Shown here: positions 54,461 to 64,000 of the stretch, one piece after another
How the letters are laid out: each line of letters begins with the position of its first letter
Numbering within the stretch: the stretch's first letter is position 1
Origin: Angiostrongylus vasorum
Taxonomy: Eukaryota > Nematoda > Chromadorea > Rhabditida > Metastrongylidae
Length of the DNA: 64,000 bases
Reading direction: 5' to 3'
NCBI GenBank assembly: GCA_018806985.1
Contig: JADANN010000372.1
Coordinates: 620,001-684,000, forward strand
Position numbers and translations under genes: made by a program
Notes under the pieces: model-generated
Told to the model about the DNA's origin: nothing
Database searches by the model: none
What the model saw: only the letters and a program-made list of their open reading frames with translations

Positions 54461-54772
54461 ATTATGAATGCGTCGTTTTCTTGTTCAGCAATCGCGAGGT
54501 TGTTAAACAGCATACATTTAATTCCATAGAAAAACACAATACAATACAACAGTAGCTGACGTTTCGGCAGTATCGCCTTCTTGTAAGTGTCATTGAAGCG
54601 TTTGGCCTAGTAAATTGTATGTCAGTATACCCTTCCAGGCTCTGAAGAAGGCGATACTGCCGAAACGTCAGCTACTGTTGTATTGTATTGTGTTTTTCTA
54701 TGGAAGTAAATGTATGCTGTTTAACAACCTCGCGATTGCTGAACAAGAAAACGACGCATTCATATTCCAATG
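54461..54772. repeat. Palindrome of two PLE ends, arms about 122 bp, spacer about 66 bp
   Basis: 54461-54582 and 54649-54770 are reverse complements with almost no differences. Each arm runs from AACCTCGCGATTGC through ACAATACAACAGTAGC to the hammerhead region. The two ends face each other, and the spacer (GTAAGTGTCATTGAAGCG...) holds the remaining ribozyme bases. The arrangement resembles the inverted terminal copies of PLE-C and PLE-D, with the coding part removed. Confidence 0.9.
54636..54674 (+). ncRNA. Hammerhead ribozyme in the right palindrome arm
   Basis: Stem I GGCT (54638-54641), CTGAAGA (54642-54648), stem II GGC/GCC (54650-54652 with 54659-54661), GAAA (54662-54665), CGTC with cleavage expected after 54669, then AGC(T). 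The core is complete. The left arm counterpart (54555-54590, minus strand) reads TTACAAGA in place of CTCTGAAGA and should be dead. Confidence 0.7.
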
Positions 54773-55054
54773 TCGAGGTTAATAGAAAGTCGATCCTGGG
54801 AACTGTTACAAGATGTACCATCGAAAAAATTACCCAACCAGTGAATAACTCGAGAATGAAAGTGGGTATATTGATGCCTGAAGTCAATACAATACTGGGC
54901 TCGAATACTGGAAAGACAAGTATTGATTAGATCGGCATTTTAGAACATAAATCAGTATTTTTAACACTGTTTATGTACTCCCCTATTCTGTTTTCATAGC
55001 ATAGTATGATGTGAAATACAATCACAAGGACGTTGAGGTATTATCAAAGATCAG

Positions 55055-55140
55055 AACCTCAACTGAGCTTCGAATCCGCGATTACTCTTACCGGAAGTTC
55101 ACATGGTATCCACTACACCAACCGAGGCCCTCGCTTTGCC
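55055..55140 (-). mobile_element. tRNA-like unit, second family, copy 1
   Basis: Minus strand: CCTCGGTTGGTGTAGTGGAT, ACCATGTG, then GTAATCGCGGATTCGAAGC. A- and B-box-like blocks are present, but the arms do not fold into a full cloverleaf. A partner on the plus strand lies 140 bases away. Confidence 0.45.
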
Positions 55141-55284
55141 GTTCTTTCAGCCGTTTTCACTCTATCGGTGATATCAGTAATCACTTGTCAACGATGATCT
55201 TGGGAGCATAAATCGAGATTGAAACTTAAGCTGAAGGCGCAGCATCGATATAACAAAAAAAGAAATGGCTGGTGGAAAGACAAA

Positions 55285-55375
55285 ACAAAGGGTGTCGGTT
55301 GGTGTGGTGGATAGCACGTGAGCCCCCTCATAGGTGTAATCGCTGGTTCGAAAGGCAGCTGAGGTTCAAAGTTCT
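55285..55375 (+). mobile_element. tRNA-like unit, second family, copy 2
   Basis: GTCGGTTGGTGTGGTGGATA, GCACGTGAGCC, then GTAATCGCTGGTTCGAAAGG and CAGCTGAGG. It shares order and spacing with copy 1. Confidence 0.45.
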
Positions 55376-56194
55376 CTCATATTTCAGTATTATTTAATTT
55401 ATCCCTTATGCACGCTCTCTACCTATGAAAATAAGAAACCGAAGAATAGGAGAACTTGTTCTGCTGACTATTCAGAACACCTCTGCAATACTCTAGTGGA
55501 AAGAAAAAACATAGTGACGAAGAACGGAACCCTTCATAAAACGAACAATCGTTAAACAATCGTTGAACAATCGTTGAACAACGAACAGAAACGTTCAGTC
55601 ATCACAGTTGATAGGGAAGTGATTACAGAACTTTTGTGATCTCTAGTTAGTATTTTCAAACACCATGAATAGCATCCTCTTCGAGCTCTCAGTTAACCTA
55701 GAAAATGTGGTCCACCTAGAGTAAACAGTGATGTTTAGAAAGGTAATCATGAGAACGTTTTGAACAAATCGGTAAGCACAGCAGCAAATCATCAACTTCA
55801 TAAAAGGGATGGTAAACACTAGTACAAACAGTCCCAGTTTCCATCATATACATTACTGACTAAAGAAAATGGAACAATAAACAGGTTTATGGAATAAAGG
55901 CGTTAGATATTCTCTTTAAAAAAAACTTTTAAAAAACTTTCGTAGTTTACTGATGAAATGGAGACTTTTTCGTAGCGATCATAGGATGAAAGATAAAAGT
56001 ATTAAGCCAGTTGGAATGATAGTTGCGATGAGTACCTTAGAATTCCTCTTTGTCTACTCTTTCCCACAGCGTTTTTTGCTGCAACTGATTTTTTTCGCAT
56101 ACAGGAAAACTGGAATGGTACAACATCGCAGTGAAAGCCTATCATGACCGACAGCTACACCACCAAAGCCTTGCTGGCAACATTGTTTCATAAA
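55376..56194. other. No gene; short 11-bp tandem repeat
   Basis: About three units of AATCGTTGAAC lie at 55548-55583. Nothing else supported. Confidence 0.4.
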
Positions 56195-56790
56195 TATCAC
56201 GCATTAGCCATGAACGAATGCTGGAAGAATTTGATAGCGCTTGTGAAAAAACTTTGAACCTTAAGGAAAACGATGTCCACGAGAAACGAATTTGTTTCTG
56301 ATTCCTCATTTACTCTTAAACGATTAAACAATGCTCCAGCAATGTGTACTAGGGTTGCAAAGTCTACACGATAGACTTAACTCTAAAGCCAAGTAGGAAG
56401 AAGAGAAACATTTGGGGGTGCGTACAAGAGCACCGAGAATATGGCGATGGAGACAAAGAACATACGACTGCGTGACCAACTTTTCGTCTTTACGATTCTT
56501 CCCACTCTTATCAGTCAGCGTTATGAAACGTTCTAAAGAGAGGGCTTTCTAGGAGTTTGCCTTATCGAGCAATTAAAGGAACCATTCCTTTACTACCGAC
56601 ATCGACGATCAAAGTTCAGCGGCGCTGCCACGTATGTCCAGACGCAAAAAACCAGGTGGACCTGAACTTCACTTCTCTTATCGATATTCGGTTGACAAAA
56701 GCCGTTTGTAACTGGGTCCCATAAATGAAGACTTCGATGTTCGGGTAAATTGACCGTTGATGGCAGGAAGGATGACAAAGGCAATGTAAA
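56195..56790 (+). pseudogene. RTE-2-like fragment, degraded
   Basis: MLEEFDSACEKT and a following NLKENDVHEKRICF block (56218-56300) parallel the RTE-2 segment at 18780-18860, just after the catalytic FADD. LTKAVCNWVP near 56690-56722 parallels the C-terminal WTRAVSDWVP-type block. Intervening parts are lost or shifted. Confidence 0.6.
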
Positions 56791-57179
56791 ATTTTAAGAA
56801 TATTCTTGTACGCGTGAATTATCGGACATCCGATACATTGTTATTAGTGGAAGGATATGATTACCCTTACGGCTGGTACTAGGAATATCGGCGCTGAATT
56901 ATTTCTGAAATCAATGAATGCACCACTGAGCTTCCACTAACAGAATTTTCATACTTCACAAAGTTACAGAGTTCAACGATAATTCGTATCTAAAAGAATC
57001 GCTTGTTTCACACGTTATCTTGGTAGTTGACGAGTAGTTCGAGCAGGCACAATTAAAATCCCCAGTCGTTCATATCGTACACCGAAGATGCACAGTGAGC
57101 TAGGTATGGTCAAGACGAGTAGCAGGCGAGCAATTTGGTATATCTTCTACTTTTACCATTGTTGACGAGAATTCAGCAA
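56791..57179. other. No recognisable feature
   Basis: Nothing supported. Confidence 0.4.
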
Positions 57180-57345
57180 CGAGTAAGTTGCTCGGCATTG
57201 TCGTAGCGCCAATTTACTCCTAACTTGACCCCCACGTGGAAATGTTGAAGTCTTTAGCTTGGAAGACCCTACTATGAAATGAACCTCCGTTGCACACCGT
57301 TGCTCAGCAACCAGGAACATCAGTGGATGGAGTGAAAGAATATTG
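57180..57345 (-). mobile_element. SE1 relic
   Basis: TTTAGCTTGGAAGACCCTAC and CAGCAACCAGGAACATCAGTG follow the SE1 minus-strand sequence at about 70 percent identity by eye. Only the 5' half of the element is covered. Confidence 0.5.
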
Positions 57346-58184
57346 CTAAAAAACGCACATCGAGAAAATAAATGGAAGTAATAATGCAGTTAGAAAGAGA
57401 AGCCAGTGTTCTCAGGCAATGTATAGAAGTAAAGTGGAAAACAAATATTTTCTTTGCAATGATACAAGAAAAAAAATGTGTACCTGAATCATCGAGAAAA
57501 CGTCAATAAAGTCTCCACATAGTCCTTTCGTGAAAAATTGCTGTACAGTGGGCACCGCTCACTCGACTGACATGTAAAGCGACACCCCTTTCGTATGAAG
57601 TACTTTATTAATACTGCTCTTTGCGACAAGATCTTCACAAACACTTCGTTTAGCGATATCATGGAGTGGCTTGGTTAAACTCTAGGCCAACTTGTTGGAA
57701 TCTTAAGGAGTCGACGTGAGACTTATTCATTGGAGAGGACTTCCAACCGCTTCTAATGTACTTTCTAGTAAAATGACTGCAGGTCTGATCAAATCAACGT
57801 GCAGGAAGCAATGCGCATATAAGCAGCCATGCATGAACATGGTTTTATGCCCGGAAAAAAGCACAAGACAATCTTGCACAGCTAGGACAGTGATATCCAA
57901 CTAAGTACATGACCGCTTGTTTTTTCCTCACCATACGGACTACGTATCCACGCACCAATATAATATATTCCCGACACGATCACATCACATTTGAATCATC
58001 ACGAGAAATCATTACTTTCTTCAACGTCAACATAAATAAAAAATATGAATACAAGGATGAACCGAGTGACTGGAGATCTTACTCCCATTAAGTGCAGCCA
58101 AATACTTGCGCCTCACACATATCAAAGATATAACACTGTGGCAGTGAGGAAAACGCAGAGCTTAGAGATGTCGCGCAATAATAC
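57346..58184. other. No recognisable feature
   Basis: Nothing supported. Confidence 0.4.
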
Positions 58185-58290
58185 ACGTATGGCTGCTGCT
58201 TCTATTGTATAGCGGCTCGACCGGGCCTTCTATCCTTCCGAGGTGGGCAAACTAGTAGCAGACTTGTTTAGGAGAAGTTCCTTCCAATTC
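58185..58290 (+). mobile_element. SINE fragment
   Basis: GGGCCTTCTATCCTTCCGAG, GTGGGCAAACTAGTAGCAGA and CTTGTTTAGGAG match the SINE middle region; head and tail are missing. Confidence 0.5.
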
Positions 58291-58948
58291 ATAAAAGGCG
58301 TCGACTGGTTGTGGTGAAAAGCAGGCGACGCTCTAGCAGAGCTATCCTACGGTTCTGGGGAGTATCAGCTTCAAGGGCAGCATTCAGCGAATTCCGTAAA
58401 AATAGAGCCCTCAATTGGCATACGAACCAACTCGCAAATTTTAAAACCTTGATGGATTACGGATACGAGACAATGAACCGAATGGATGAAGCTAGGAGAT
58501 CCGAATAATGCCTGGAGTTGGGTCCTATAAATATATAGACAATAAAGATAAATAAGTGAATAAATAAATAACGGTTTCAGTCACATTTGCATATTAGTTT
58601 GGAAGAAAAAATAATCGCTTCAAATGCGGTAAACAACGATGATAAAACCACATACACAAAAAATAATAAACCAGAGGAATACAAACTTAAATTTCACTGC
58701 AACGTGCTAAAGAAACATTTGAAAAGAAAAAGAAAGAAAAGGCAAACTAGGCATATAAACATCATGATAAGGAATGACTGAGACCAGTAGACAGAGAGGG
58801 AAAAGGAAACGGAGAGAGGACTAGGGCAAAAGATCGGAGAATAGCAGTTAGGAAGACAAGATGTAAGAAATGCTCGTAGGATCAGAAATTATTTTCTGGG
58901 AAAAAACCTATTTCACAGAAACTTCACAAAGCTTAATAAATACTTGTA
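58291..58948. other. No recognisable feature
   Basis: Frames at 58311-58508 and 58587-58781 lack any known signature; the second is Lys-rich low-complexity sequence. Confidence 0.35.
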
Positions 58949-58961
58949 TAATCGAGTTACT

Positions 58962-59348
58962 CCCAACGGTTAACCGCCTCATCGTGGTTGGGAGATGTTC
59001 CTGGGTGTCGGACTGCGATGTACAGCTGGGGATTCATCCCCCTGGCAGGGTCTCCCAAGCTGAGAAGGAGTTCGGCGTTTCCATCAGGAAGCCTAGCTAA
59101 GAGTAAACCAATACCAGGATCCACTACCGTCCTGGTATCAAAATCGCATGGTGGTAAATCTCCCTCTGATCCACATGGGCTGCAACTGCCTGTGGTGGTG
59201 AAGAGCTGGGGCAGACTTTGGCCAGGCTGATCTCGAGACTCCAGGGAGCCATAATGGCTTAACCAGCAAATCTCCCTAAAAAATTGAGATTATGCCGGGG
59301 CCCGCACAACCAGTGAGGACGGGTCATTCAAGTATCAAATACCAAGTG
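58962..59348 (+). mobile_element. SE1 element, complete, reference copy
   Basis: 387 bp between perfect 13-base target duplications TAATCGAGTTACT (58949-58961 and 59349-59361). It begins CCCAACGGTTAACCGCCTCA and ends CAAGTATCAAATACCAAGTG. There is no coding capacity and no tRNA-like head. The first 300 bases resemble the RTE-1 leader at 20869-21120 and the tail resembles the RTE-1 3' end at 35395-35440, so it is probably a deletion derivative of that LINE. Confidence 0.92.
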
Positions 59349-59361
59349 TAATCGAGTTACT

Positions 59362-60014
59362 ATTGTATAAATGTAAAAAGTAAATGGGAAATGGTAAAGC
59401 ATCTCCTTATTTAGTCTTTACATGACCATGTGTTCAATGAATGACGTAAAGCTATATATGACTCCTAATCACGAACTGATAAAAAACACCTGCTATTTGT
59501 CACAGACGCAAGTTGAATTTCTTCTATAATAGAAGTCAGTAACAACGTATACTGAATATCGATTGGGAACGAAACACACAAAGCGCTCACATTATGGAGA
59601 GTGGCTGCCAATAAAGAAAACCTATCCAGAAGAAAAAAGTGCCATCGTTTGTACTTTGTTTGGGTCCCGATAGCTCGTGGGTACAGGAAAGAACCAGGAA
59701 GGAGGTTTTGAAACGAGAAATTTGTCGCGCGAACGAAAATATCGCGACTGACGGGCGATAAAAAATCAGATATTGTTGGGAGGTTGAAGATGAAAGATAA
59801 ACATGTGATAAAAATAACATTAATATAGTAAGTAGAAATCAACGAAAGAGGAACTGATGCAATGTGCTGCTTTAGTACCACTAAACACTGTTAAAAGTGC
59901 ATTAAAGGTGGACGTCGAAAAGTAGGGCAGCATTCTACTGTAGCTTATACCAAATATGAACCAATGCGTAGATAAGGAACAACCGGTTGAGCAAGCAAGA
60001 TTTCAACTGGGATT
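59362..60014. other. No recognisable feature
   Basis: A minus-strand frame of 138 codons (59465-59881) is hydrophobic in parts, but no family could be assigned. Confidence 0.35.
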
Positions 60015-61240
60015 TTGTTGTTCGGATCACATCGAAACGATGTTCAGAGTCATAGAATTTCGTCTATAATACCCCTTGCCCTAAGTCCTGACTTTTGTCT
60101 ACTACGAAAAAACGTATAACAGCGTCGAAAAGAAATGCAATCCTATTAGCGCTAGTCGACAAAGAGTGAACCCGTCCTACATAAAACTCTACCTGATTGG
60201 TATCGCAATTGCACTATGAAAAATACAGCCTTTCCATCGACCTCTTGCAACACCCATATGAAAAGGGTTCAACAAGGCGACACCATATCTCCAAAGCTGT
60301 TAAGTGCCGCATTACATTAGATAGTGCACTCACACGAGCGGGATGACAGCAGCATTCGTATTGATGGAAAATTTCTATCAAATCGTCGTTTCGCGGATGA
60401 CTTTATGGTCTTTTAAAGAAGAACCTATGAAGCAAAGACGATCATAAATGAGCTTCAGGAATCGCGAAAAAGGAATGGAGTGTGCATAAATCGGATGGAG
60501 ACCCAGTTAATGAAAAACCCATTGTGCAGACGAGAACAAATTGAACTGGATGGTTCTCTGATTACAGACCATCTCGTAAATATACCTTGGGTGCCAAATG
60601 AACATAGAGAAAACATGGAGGAACTATACAGAAGGAGGAGAGTAGCAAGGGTCCGATTCTTGCTTCACTGACAAGCCCCAACCAGGTAACAGACCCAAAA
60701 CTCCACGCTCACCTTTTCAACTCACCAATCCTCCCAGCGCGCGCTTTGTTATGCTGCCAGACGTTGGCTAGTACCTCAGCCGCGTCAAGAATACTGCGTA
60801 CTACTCACTACGTTTAAACGATGCCTTCTGGAAAGCAACCTGCACACACAACATTTAGCTAGAATAGGAAGCTCTGATCTTTAAAATCTATCTCATCTTT
60901 GAGACTCAGGAGAACACACATCGACAGCGAAACATGGATGGGCGACCACATAACTAGAAAAATAGGTAACAGATGGGCGAAAAGAACTGTAGTGTGAACC
61001 CGATGAAGATGCAGACGTCCCCTAGTACGACTACTTACAGGTTGGGCGAACTTATTCGCAATAAAAGTCCAACAACTGTACTCGGAGCTGCAAGTGTTTT
61101 ATAGATCACGGGATGGGAGTCGCACCCGCCATCATGCTCCAATCACGCCACCACCATGGACGATGGATTCGAGGTAAAGAAACCAATGGATAATGTGCTG
61201 AGGTTCGAAAAACTAGCAAGAATGGGCCATTTAAGCATAT
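60015..61240 (+). pseudogene. RTE-1-family LINE, 3' half, degraded
   Basis: Blocks in order: DFCLLRKNV (RT motif A region, about 60090), GFNKATPYLQS-type sequence (60270), RRFADDFMV (catalytic FADD, about 60388-60410), NELQESRKRNGVCINR (60450-60495), IELDGSLITDHL, then HLFNSPILPARALLCCQTLA-like sequence and the C-terminal region to about 61240. Stops and shifts are frequent. Confidence 0.75.
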
Positions 61241-61867
61241 GAGCAAGTACAAGAAAGCCCACATAAACATTAGGATTCTTCACAGACATCCGCACTACTT
61301 GTTGTCATGCTGGTCATCGATAAATTGGAAGAAGGTAATAATCCCTCGCTTCTTTTGCGTTTTAAAACGGCTCATTTTTTCCTTTGTTTGCTTGGTAGAG
61401 ACGAAGAGCATCGAAATTCTTGTCATGGTCTTCTTGAAGTACAGTCATTGCGTTGGTGAACATCTTGCTATACGTATCGTATCTCGTCGGATGTCCATTG
61501 TTTGTCGGTTATCGTCAAAACGCATGACCTATCTACCTCGTCCGCCTAATTTCCATTATGATTTCATTTTAAATATGCGGAAACGTCCTTGATCTTCGAC
61601 TGTCGACATGGATCTCAATTCCGATTCTAACTTGTGTGGAACAGAACGTTTCCGTAAAATCCTCTCTAAATGGTTTTCAGGATTCCAAGTCGTAAATGAA
61701 TGGCAAAAAAGCAATAAGAATGCTAGCCGAATAATACTCGTGCTCACTAGTTGGAAGCACCTTCCTTAATAGTGCTCAACGTTGCAACTATATTACCATA
61801 AATTAAATCGAATTTCAAAATCACATGTATAGAGCATTCTAAAGTGTTCGTACTCTTAAGTGACCTT
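61241..61867. other. No recognisable feature
   Basis: Nothing supported. Confidence 0.4.
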
Positions 61868-62128
61868 CAATCAAAAGGACAAAAGGATAAAGATCTCGGC
61901 GTTGATCAATCCCTGAGGGATGCGCCATGCATTTGACTTCATTAAGGATCGTTTGGAGATGAATGAATGCATATCTGGCCTTTACAATGACTCGCTGTGT
62001 ACAGACAAGTCTGGTACCAATTTGCCGACCCCGAAGGTATGGAAGACTTGGTGGACCATGGGCGCGGAGATCGATTCCACGTGTGTGTTGCAGGGCGCCT
62101 TCGACCACTGCGCTACACGCGCCCTCAA
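61868..62128 (-). mobile_element. tRNA-derived SINE with internal deletion
   Basis: Tail AAAAGGACAAAAGGATAAAG and head CGACCACTGCGCTACACGCG on the plus strand; about 25 bases of the body around 61993 are missing. Confidence 0.8.
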
Positions 62129-63644
62129 CCTTAATTTTTTAAATGAATTAGATGGCCTTAAATTATCGGAGATAAAACCATTTCTTTTGAACTTCATCTC
62201 TTTCAGATTCAGTTGTAGACCAAGTTTTTTCGCAAACTATGTAGGAATTTCGTTGGGTTAAACCTTGACGTTATTACTACAATGTTGCCAGCTAACTAAA
62301 GGCGGTATGTTGCTAGACAGCGGCAAAGCAATGGGAAATATTTCTCTTCTGCGTATTGCTGCATAGCATCTATGAACAATTTCAGGCAAGATGATAACTG
62401 TAGAACCATGTTTATTCCACATAACAAAGGTATTTTTTCCCTTGCGACAAGGAGTCATGTAACTACATGCCTGCCAAAAATAAAATATTTTTTAAAAGGA
62501 CCGGTCAAGTGGTTAAAAAACAAGTCTTATCTTCACTATTGTTTCATGGGAAATCATCTACTGCTAAGCAATCAAAAACTAAGGCTTAAGGTAAACACTG
62601 ATACTTTGCGCGCAATACGTACATATTCAATTGGTGAAGTCTTCAAAAGTTGATGAAGAAGTGGTCGAATTCAGTGCACCAGTTGTTGGATTGAATACCG
62701 TAATGGTGCACTTGACTGGGAACCAAGGATCACTGTAGAGGCTAACATTACTGCTGCCAACAACACCTCCACAACTTAATGATTTGGCGCTACAGCGTGG
62801 AAGTGTTCTTGCGTACTAGAATGCGATTAACAGCAGAAGTTACAGTAGGATGCTCTCTTCGATAGGATTTTTCTAAACTGCAGAAATTAACATTCCTGTT
62901 CGAAAACCCAATCAAAGGAGCAAAGGAACATTCAGGAATGTATGACAAGATTTACTAGCGCTTTAAAAGATGATCAGAGCTGGTGACAAAATAATGTATT
63001 TTCTTCTGAACCATGAATGACAGTGAATGTAATGATAATTTGGGAACGCTCTGACACGAGTTTCTTAGAAGTACAGAGAAAATTCCTGCCAAAGTAGCAA
63101 CATAACAGTTAAGCCGATAGTGTCCTGAGTTCCACACGACCGTCTGTGAAGAACTGCCATTTCAGATATCGCATACTACAGCATCACGTCACATATGAAT
63201 TAAAAATAAAAGGAAGGTCGGAACTCACTGGAAAGTTCCATGCGCATAAATCCATATTGTTTGCTAAGTAAAAATGTAAGAAATGCAATATAAGCAATCA
63301 AAAAGATTGTTTCGAAAGTTAACAATCCTTGGATAAACTAGAAACTTGAGGAATTTCTCGAATTCTGAAGACTTTGATAGAATAGCAAGAAAAAATGAAA
63401 CCGAGAAGTACTGGGTGAGTGTTAGTGAAGAATAAGGTGAAGAATCACACAAAAGTCATGCGTAGAAAATGCAAGGGTAAAAAAAACCAAAATGATTTTC
63501 GATTTTTTTTATACAACAACCAATTTTCTTGCTTTCTAGTTCTCGTTGGGAGCGCGAAATAATAGCGTAGAAATGATTCTGTATATTACGATTATTGTGC
63601 ACATCAAGAACTTTGGATGAGGCAAAACCAATGGGGATGCTAGT
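62129..63644. other. No recognisable feature
   Basis: Short frames without known domains. Confidence 0.4.
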
Positions 63645-64000
63645 CATCTGCTCAACTCAGTGGTCCTCCCAGAGTTCTAATATGCAGAAAACACGAGGGT
63701 TGATACTTCAACCACGTCAAGAAATCTCCGCACCACCTACTGAGAGGTTGGACGATCTATCCTGAAATAAAAGCGGTACACATAACGTCGGCCAGAATGC
63801 GCAGTTCAGATCTTCAAAATGTATCCCATTTTCAACATCCGTGAGAATATACATCGATAACGAAGCATCGATGGCCCGGCGGTCATGCAATAATAAGAAC
63901 AGATTATTAATGGACGAAAATAACTGGAGGGAACTGATGAGGATGCAAGCATCTTTTCTCGGATGACCACCTGAACAACGAGCGATCGTGTTCGTTCTTT
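63645..64000 (+). pseudogene. RTE-1-family LINE 3' fragment, cut by window end
   Basis: Reads HLLNSVVLPEF near 63645-63680, then sequence parallel to 24760-25010 (TTGATACTTCAACCACGTCA, CCGGCGGTCATGCAATAATA). It is 5' truncated and broken by stops. Confidence 0.7.

Noticed and set aside
59465..59881. 138-codon minus-strand frame as a gene
   Set aside because: No domain, no splice partners and composition like the surrounding AT-rich DNA.
1..64000. Bacterial operons, CRISPR arrays, rRNA
   Set aside because: No CRISPR-like regular repeats, no Shine-Dalgarno-led gene clusters and no rRNA-like sequence; the spliced gene and retroelements show this is animal DNA.

Overview
The window reads as non-coding-rich eukaryotic DNA from a nematode, most likely a strongylid such as a hookworm. 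Three things point there: RTE-clade LINEs of the type abundant in hookworm genomes, Penelope-like elements (PLEs) with GIY-YIG endonucleases, and one host gene broken into short exons with compact GT-AG introns. There is no operon structure, rRNA, CRISPR array or bacterial signal. No species assignment was possible without a database.

Host genes. One host gene can be assembled with confidence: a ceramide glucosyltransferase (C. elegans CGT / human UGCG family) on the minus strand, nine exons between 50363 and 45031. Reading phases match at every junction, and the HDPA, SDA, AEDYF and RxxRW motifs are all present. Its introns hold two tRNA-derived SINEs in opposite orientation and one copy of an unnamed repeat. 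A few other open frames (7283-7603, 7963-8290, 35859-36056, 38282-38581, 43852-44061) could be exons but I do not recognise them.

Mobile DNA, left part (1-36 kb). This is a dense nest of retroelements and mariners. A PLE remnant (1335-2740) abuts a 3.66 kb segment (2741-6402) made of an RTE LINE (called RTE-1 here) with a mariner inserted in its endonuclease. The same composite recurs inverted at 21893-25567. Between these arms lie a nearly complete PLE (PLE-C, 9957-13647) whose 3' end is repeated as an inverted copy at its 5' end, and a second LINE (RTE-2, about 15930-20095). RTE-2 itself carries a 656-bp mini-PLE (16449-17104) with a 12-bp target duplication, and a SINE. A separate, degraded mariner lies at 26985-27815.

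Mobile DNA, right part (36-64 kb). This is lower-density sequence holding the glucosyltransferase gene, scattered SINEs, short RTE-derived elements (called SE1 here), RTE fragments and a 312-bp palindrome made of two PLE ends (54461-54772).

How the elements relate. (1) PLE ends carry hammerhead-ribozyme cores (CTGANGA, a stem-loop, then GAAA). The best copies are at 30707-30748, 13511-13549 and 54636-54674. (2) SE1 is about 385 bp, has clear 11-13 bp target duplications in several copies, and looks like an RTE-1 leader joined to an RTE-like tail, so it is probably moved by RTE-1 proteins. (3) The SINE has tRNA A- and B-box-like blocks and a short repeated tail. (4) Ectopic recombination among these repeats best explains the two pairs of inverted duplications.
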